Below, in pieces: positions 59,288 through 64,000 of a stretch of 64,000 bases of DNA. This stretch comes from UBA974 sp002292405 (GTDB lineage: Bacteria > Bacteroidota > Bacteroidia > Flavobacteriales_D > Sanyastnellaceae). The notes beneath the pieces were generated by a model. That model worked only from the letters and a program-made list of their open reading frames with translations, was not told where the DNA came from and ran no database searches. Position numbers and translations under genes: made by a program. Location: contig CALTBR010000003.1 in assembly GCA_943842425.1 (NCBI GenBank), forward strand, positions 682,001 to 746,000, written 5' to 3'. The first letter of the stretch is position 1, and each line of letters opens with the position of its first letter.

Positions 59288-60827
59288 CTGACTTAACTCG
59301 GGCTAGATAGTCTTTCAGATCAGCCCTAACCTCGGGGGCTAGAAGATATAAACCTAAAACGTTAGGAAAACACATTGCGAAAATCATTGCGTCGCCGAAA
59401 TTAAAGACGCTTTTTGCTGAGATTGCTGAACCGATAACAACAAACACACAGAAAAGAACTTTGTAACTAATGTTAGAGTGTTTTGAGTCGCCGAAAATGT
59501 AAGTCCAAGATTTAAGACCATAATAACTCCAACTAAGCATAGTTGATAGAGCGAATAGGATCACCGAAATTGACAATACGATAGGGAACCAAGAAATAGT
59601 TTGGCTAAAAGCAGATGAAGTCAGTTCGATAGCCATAAGATCTCCAGATTTAGCAAGTAACAAAGCCTCCTCAGCAGAGAAAGACCCATAACCAGAAATT
59701 ACAATTACTAAAGCGGTCATTGTGCAAATAACAACAGTATCAACAAAAGGCTCTAAAAGACTAACCATACCTTCAGATACAGGTTCATCAGTCTTTGCAG
59801 CTGAGTGAGCAATCGAGGCGGATCCGATTCCGGCTTCGTTTGAGAATGCCGCTCGTTTAAATCCTTGAATCATCACACCAATAATACCACCATACATAGC
59901 ACCTGAATCAAATGCACCTGAGATAATTTGGTTTAAAGCCGAAGGAATAGCAGATAAATTTCCAGTTAGAACAACAAGGGCGCTTATCACATAAATTCCA
60001 ACCATAAATGGAACGACTTTATCAGTCACTCTAGCGATACTCTTAATTCCACCAATAATAATCATTCCAACAACAGCGGCCATAATAGCTCCGAAAATCC
60101 AAGCTTGACCGAAGAATAAAGATTCAGTGCCTCCAGTAACAGAAATAAGTTGTTTCGTAGCTTGATTTATTTGTACCATATTCCCTCCTCCCAAGGATCC
60201 GCCAATGCATGCTATAGCAAACATTACAGCAAGAACTTTACCAAGTTGACCCATTGTTTTACCCTTCTTTGCAAGACCACGGCTTAGGTAGTATGAAGGA
60301 CCACCAGAGACAGATCCATCAGGGTGTTGAATTCTATATTTAGTTCCTAAAGTACACTCAATAAATTTAGCGCTCATTCCTAAAAGACCAGCTACGATCA
60401 TCCAAAATGTTGCTCCAGGACCTCCAATACTAACTGCTATTGCAACTCCAGCTATATTACCTACTCCAACAGTACCTGATAGGGCAGCTGTTAAAGCCTG
60501 AAAGTGACTTACTTCGCCTGCTTCTTTGTTATTTGGATTGTCGAATTTTCCTTTAACTACATCAATCGCATGCTTAAAGCCGCGAATGGAAATAAAATTG
60601 AAATAAAAGGTGAAAAAAATCGCCCCAACTAACAACCAAATAAGCACAAACGGAACATCATAACCAAACCCAACAGGGACAGTTACAAAAATCACATCCA
60701 TGATGCTGTTTGTCACCGGCTCCATATAAGCTTCAATTTGCTCATCTATTGATGCATCTTGCCCTAGAGATAAAAAAGGAGTAAGCACTCCAGACAAAAT
60801 AGCAGACATTTTTTTTAATAAAGACAT
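59262..60827 (-). CDS. Alanine/glycine:cation symporter (AGCS family)
   Basis: 521 residues with 8-12 hydrophobic segments, moving alanine or glycine with Na+ or H+. Family signatures: LTAALSGTVGVGNIAGVAIA near residue 111, GGPGATFWMIVAGLLGMSAK near 136, and RAAFSNEAGIGSASIAHSAA near 330. The N-terminal helix may be a cleaved signal peptide or first anchor. A DUF-like run EQIEAYMEP near residue 30 is outside the core. Not AlsT specifically proven. Confidence 0.92.
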   Translation of the reverse strand: MSLLKKMSAILSGVLTPFLSLGQDASIDEQIEAYMEPVTNSIMDVIFVTVPVGFGYDVPFVLIWLLVGAIFFTFYFNFISIRGFKHAIDVVKGKFDNPNNKEAGEVSHFQALTAALSGTVGVGNIAGVAIAVSIGGPGATFWMIVAGLLGMSAKFIECTLGTKYRIQHPDGSVSGGPSYYLSRGLAKKGKTMGQLGKVLAVMFAIACIGGSLGGGNMVQINQATKQLISVTGGTESLFFGQAWIFGAIMAAVVGMIIIGGIKSIARVTDKVVPFMVGIYVISALVVLTGNLSAIPSALNQIISGAFDSGAMYGGIIGVMIQGFKRAAFSNEAGIGSASIAHSAAKTDEPVSEGMVSLLEPFVDTVVICTMTALVIVISGYGSFSAEEALLLAKSGDLMAIELTSSAFSQTISWFPIVLSISVILFALSTMLSWSYYGLKSWTYIFGDSKHSNISYKVLFCVFVVIGSAISAKSVFNFGDAMIFAMCFPNVLGLYLLAPEVRADLKDYLARVKSGEIVQHKK

Positions 60828-60974
60828 AATTACAATTTGCAGGTTAAAATATTAATAGATGATACTTGTGCGAACTTAAGCATTTTGTTTTTTATAGACA
60901 CGCTCTAAGCTATGGATTAGAAATTGCTCCTCAAAAAAAAAAAGCTTGAGTATTTGTAAACGAAGGACGTTAGT

Positions 60975-61808
60975 TTATAAATGAAGCGTTTTTGACATCT
61001 CTAAAGCCAGTTTCTCTGCTTCTTTACGTGAAGTGGCAACTGCCTCCTCACATGATGAAGGGTCTTTAGAAGCATAAAGAATGCCTCTTGATGAATTAAC
61101 CAGGAGCCCACATGTTGAATTGAGTCCAACTCTAGCTACTTCAGATAATGACCCACCTTGCGCCCCTACTCCTGGTACCAGCAGAAATGATTCTGGAACC
61201 AGTTCACGAATTCTCGAAATAAGCTCAGGCCTAGTTGCACCAACAACAAACATGAGATTGTCAGCACTACCCCATTGAGACGATCTTTTTAAGACCCGTT
61301 CAAAAAGAGGCGGATTACCATGAAATTCGAAGTCGTCTGCTCCCGAATTTGAAGTCAATGCAAGTAGAACTGTCCATTTGTCTTTTCTCTCCGTGAAAGG
61401 CCTCACTGAATCCTCACCCATATATGGAGCTACAGTAGCAGCATCAGCACCTAGATTGTCAAATAAAGCTGAAGCGTACTTACTTGCAGTATTTCCAATA
61501 TCCCCCCTTTTTGCATCAGCAATCACAAGACAATCTTCTGGAATATTATCTATAATTCGCTGTAGTGCTGCTAGCCCAGAAGGACCATAGGATTCGAAAA
61601 AAGCGAGGTTGGGCTTAAAAGCAACAGCGACATGTTTTGTGCATTCAACGATGGAATTACAGAAGGACTCTAATCCCTCAACCCCATCGCCAAAACAAGC
61701 TGGGATACAGTCAGGATCAGGATCTAAACCTACGCATAAATATGATTTTTTAGCTTGAATAGCTTCAAATAATTTAGCTCTATTAATTAGGTTTCCTATG
61801 CGTGACAC
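60975..61808 (-). CDS. pyrF: Orotidine 5'-phosphate decarboxylase
   Basis: 277 residues, type 2 form. It makes UMP from OMP. Seen: KKSYLCVGLDPDPDCIP, VAFKPNLAFFESYG, LVIADAKRGDIGNTASKYA near residue 94 (catalytic lysine and aspartates), and a C-terminal LLVPGVGAQGG with NSSRGILYAS. It follows prfA by 11 bases and shares its transcript. pyrD at 22.5 kb makes the precursor. Confidence 0.95.
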   Translation of the reverse strand: MSRIGNLINRAKLFEAIQAKKSYLCVGLDPDPDCIPACFGDGVEGLESFCNSIVECTKHVAVAFKPNLAFFESYGPSGLAALQRIIDNIPEDCLVIADAKRGDIGNTASKYASALFDNLGADAATVAPYMGEDSVRPFTERKDKWTVLLALTSNSGADDFEFHGNPPLFERVLKRSSQWGSADNLMFVVGATRPELISRIRELVPESFLLVPGVGAQGGSLSEVARVGLNSTCGLLVNSSRGILYASKDPSSCEEAVATSRKEAEKLALEMSKTLHL

Positions 61809-61819
61809 AACTTACTTAT

Positions 61820-62890
61820 TTAAATATTTTTCAATAATTCAGTTTTCTCTGCCAGATGCAATGCTTCAATTACTTCCGTTAGATCACCTGCTAAAATAGT
61901 GGTTAGAGCATGCGAAGTGAATCCTATTCTATGGTCTGTCACTCTTCCTTGAGGAAAATTATATGTTCTTATTTTCGCACTTCTATCACCTGATGACACA
62001 AGCTGCTTACGGTTTTCTGACCTTTCTAAATCTTGTTTTTGGCGTTCCTGTTCAAATAACCTGGTACGCATTACAGACATCGCGTGCTCAAGATTTTTAT
62101 GCTGAGAGCGACCATCTTGGCACTCTACTACTAAACCTGTCGGGATGTGTGTGAGTCGAACTGCACTTTCCGTTTTATTTACGTGCTGTCCACCTGCGCC
62201 ACTTGCTCGGTAAGTATCTCTTCTTAGGTCTGACACTTTAAGCTCCACATCAACTTCTTCAGCAACAGGTAGAATTGCAACGGTAGCTGCAGAAGTGTGG
62301 ACACGTCCTTGAGATTCAGTTGATGGAACTCTTTGGACTCTGTGAACACCACTTTCGAATTTCAGCCAACCATATACACCATCACCACTTAGATTAACTA
62401 CTGCCTCTTTTACCCCTCCAGATGTGCCCTCAGAAGATGATACAAATGTGTGTGACCAACCTTTTGACTCAATGTGACGTATGTACATTCTGAGAAGTTC
62501 TCCAGCAAAAAGTGCTGCTTCATCTCCCCCAGTACCAGCTCTAATTTCTAGCACAACATCTCTGTCATCAGCTTCATCACGTGGGAGAAGCATTTCACGA
62601 GCAGTTTGGACGACTTCCTCAATCTTAACCTGTAAAACGCCCACTTCTTCCCTTCCCATTTCTCTATACTCAGCATCATCGGAAGATGCCCATTCTTTAG
62701 CCTGTTTTAAATCATCCCAAAGTCCTCTAAATTTACTCGCGTGTTCTGCAATCGGCTCAAGTCTGCGATATTCCCTCATCGCATCTCGGTAGGCGTTGTT
62801 GTCAGAGATCAAATCTGGATCACCGATAGATTTCTCAACCTCCCTAAATCTATCTTGAATAGATTCTAATTTCCCGAGCAACTCTTCCAT
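61820..62890 (-). CDS. prfA: Peptide chain release factor 1
   Basis: 356 residues. It reads UAA and UAG stop codons. Seen: the tripeptide-like HRVQRVPSTESQGRVHTSAA region near residue 187 and the peptidyl hydrolysis motif ASGAGGQHVNKTESAVRLTH near 229. Its ATG overlaps the purM stop by one base (TAATG). Relevant because two of the disrupted genes in this window contain or meet TAA. Confidence 0.96.
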   Translation of the reverse strand: MEELLGKLESIQDRFREVEKSIGDPDLISDNNAYRDAMREYRRLEPIAEHASKFRGLWDDLKQAKEWASSDDAEYREMGREEVGVLQVKIEEVVQTAREMLLPRDEADDRDVVLEIRAGTGGDEAALFAGELLRMYIRHIESKGWSHTFVSSSEGTSGGVKEAVVNLSGDGVYGWLKFESGVHRVQRVPSTESQGRVHTSAATVAILPVAEEVDVELKVSDLRRDTYRASGAGGQHVNKTESAVRLTHIPTGLVVECQDGRSQHKNLEHAMSVMRTRLFEQERQKQDLERSENRKQLVSSGDRSAKIRTYNFPQGRVTDHRIGFTSHALTTILAGDLTEVIEALHLAEKTELLKNI

Positions 62891-64000
62891 TATGCGTTAG
62901 AATACTTAAATTCTCCATGCTCTCCTTTTATTGTAACACTACCGTAATTACACGAATCGCATCTACCAATAATCTGTGCATCAACACCAAATTCTTGAGA
63001 AATTTCTATGAGAGCATTCGCCGCTTTTTCAGAAGTGTAAACCTCCAGTCTGTGACCCATATTAAAAACTTTATACATTTCCTCCCAGGTTGTGCCTGAT
63101 GATGATTGTATCGTTTTAAAAAGTACAGGTGTAGGAAAAAGGTTGTCTTTTATGACGTGAATATTATTGACAAAATGAAGGACTTTTGTTTGGGCTCCAC
63201 CTGAACAGTGAACCATCCCATTTACTTCAGAACTCCAATTTTTTAAAAACTTTTGAATAATCGGAGCGTAAGTTCGGGTTGGTGAAAGCACCAATTTACC
63301 AGCATCGAGGGGTACACCTTCTACATCATCCGTAAGACTCAGATTGCCTGTATATATATAATCTGAATCAGTTCCCGGATCAAAACTTTCTGGGAAATTC
63401 GTGGCTAAATTCTTTTTAAATACATCATGCCGTGCAGAGGTAAGGCCATTGCTCCCCATTCCGCCATTGAACTGTGTTTCATAAACCGCTTGCCCTGAAC
63501 TTGCGAGCCCAACAACAACATCACCCGGCTTAATATTTGCATTGTCAATCACACTGTCGCGTCTCATTCTTGCAACAACCGTCGAATCAACGATAATAGT
63601 TCTAACAAGATCTCCCACGTCAGCTGTCTCTCCTCCTGTAGAGATAATATCAATTCCCTGCTCACGTAAATCAACAAGTATCTCCTCTGTTCCTTGGATA
63701 ATTGCGGAAATCACTGCACCGGGAATAAGGTGTTTATTTCGTCCGATTGTTGATGAAACAAGCATAGGACCTGTAGCCCCAACACAAATAAGATCATCAA
63801 CATTCATAATTAAAGCATCCTGCGCAATACCCTTCCAGACAGAAATATCTCCAGTTTCTTTCCAGTACATATATGCCAAAGCTGATTTCGTACCAGCTCC
63901 ATCTGCATGCATCACCACACAATGCTCTTTACTTCCAGTTAAATGGTCAGGGATTATCTTGCAAAATGCACGAGGGAATAACCCTTTATCAATATGCTTA
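62890..64000 (-). CDS. purM: Phosphoribosylformylglycinamidine cyclo-ligase, N-terminus cut by window edge
   Basis: About 370 codons visible; frame open to the window edge. It makes aminoimidazole ribotide from FGAM in purine synthesis. Seen: HADGAGTKSALAYMY, VDDLICVGATGPMLVSSTIG, DIISTGGETADVGDLVRTII, GLASSGQAVYETQFNGGMGS. The long Bacteroidota form, longer than the enterobacterial enzyme. The TAA overlaps the prfA ATG by one base, so the two are translationally coupled. Confidence 0.94.
   Translation of the reverse strand, partial: KHIDKGLFPRAFCKIIPDHLTGSKEHCVVMHADGAGTKSALAYMYWKETGDISVWKGIAQDALIMNVDDLICVGATGPMLVSSTIGRNKHLIPGAVISAIIQGTEEILVDLREQGIDIISTGGETADVGDLVRTIIVDSTVVARMRRDSVIDNANIKPGDVVVGLASSGQAVYETQFNGGMGSNGLTSARHDVFKKNLATNFPESFDPGTDSDYIYTGNLSLTDDVEGVPLDAGKLVLSPTRTYAPIIQKFLKNWSSEVNGMVHCSGGAQTKVLHFVNNIHVIKDNLFPTPVLFKTIQSSSGTTWEEMYKVFNMGHRLEVYTSEKAANALIEISQEFGVDAQIIGRCDSCNYGSVTIKGEHGEFKYSNA

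Noticed and set aside
60930..60952. A-run and small CTCAA/TTGAG repeat as a terminator of pyrF
   Set aside because: Only five pairs with a long A-rich loop and no stable stem before the T-run on the reverse strand.
1..64000. CRISPR arrays, insertion sequences, prophage or integrons
   Set aside because: No direct repeat arrays, transposase frames or terminal inverted repeats were seen; genes are core functions throughout.

Overview
The window is a contiguous stretch of bacterial core chromosome from a member of the Bacteroidota, most likely a flavobacterium-like marine lineage. The evidence for this is several proteins with type IX secretion (T9SS) C-terminal sorting domains, Bacteroidota-specific families such as DUF4494, promoters of the TTTG-N18-TAnnTTTG type, few recognisable Shine-Dalgarno sequences, and the gene order rpsU-xerC-raiA-tRNAs-tuf-secE-nusG-rplKAJL-rpoBC. 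Genes are packed tightly on both strands. No gap exceeds 300 bases. I see no insertion sequence, prophage, CRISPR array or obvious genomic island.

Layout. 1-8.7 kb: a truncated SLC12-like transporter and an EEP-family hydrolase (minus), rlmD-like methyltransferase and a PyrR-like phosphoribosyltransferase (plus), then a long minus-strand run of a DksA-like zinc-finger protein, a lipoprotein, a WcaJ-like sugar transferase, an OmpA-domain protein split by one stop codon, an FAH-family hydrolase and aroK. 8.7-13.8 kb: transaldolase, a Sua5/YciO protein, pcm, a DUF4494 protein and a large T9SS-secreted adhesin-like protein. 13.9-17.3 kb: tRNA-Lys and tRNA-Leu with promoter and terminator, then a SulP permease and a persulfide dioxygenase-rhodanese fusion. 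17.3-25.8 kb: aromatic amino acid, purine and pyrimidine genes (DAHP synthase-chorismate mutase, purB, pyrD, add) with an MsbA-like exporter, smpB and an MBL hydrolase. 25.8-36 kb: two tandem secreted arylsulfotransferase-like proteins, an enoyl-CoA hydratase, a frameshifted DUF551 gene, rsmE, pckA, a FAS1 lipoprotein, an FG-GAP T9SS protein and mdh. 36.8-42.5 kb: a YwqK-repeat protein, rarA, a lipid A-type acyltransferase, a PhnP-like MBL protein and a conserved Bacteroidota protein of unknown role. 42.5-57.3 kb: the transcription/translation supercluster rpoC back to rpsU, with five tRNAs. 57.3-64 kb: acyl-CoA dehydrogenase, a ComEA-like HhH protein, an alanine/glycine:cation symporter, pyrF, prfA and a truncated purM.

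How genes work together. The supercluster supplies RNA polymerase, elongation factor, ribosomal stalk proteins and their regulators. pckA, mdh and transaldolase are central carbon enzymes. SulP plus the persulfide dioxygenase form a two-gene sulfur unit. The secreted proteins are T9SS cargo.

The points I consider most worth a second look are two broken reading frames (an in-frame TAA inside an OmpA-domain gene; a DUF551 gene shifted at a run of seven A), several promoters whose -7 box lies only 4-6 bases before the start codon, implying leaderless mRNAs, and back-to-back -7 boxes forming bidirectional promoters. I did not find a clearly new multi-gene system; this is mostly housekeeping DNA.
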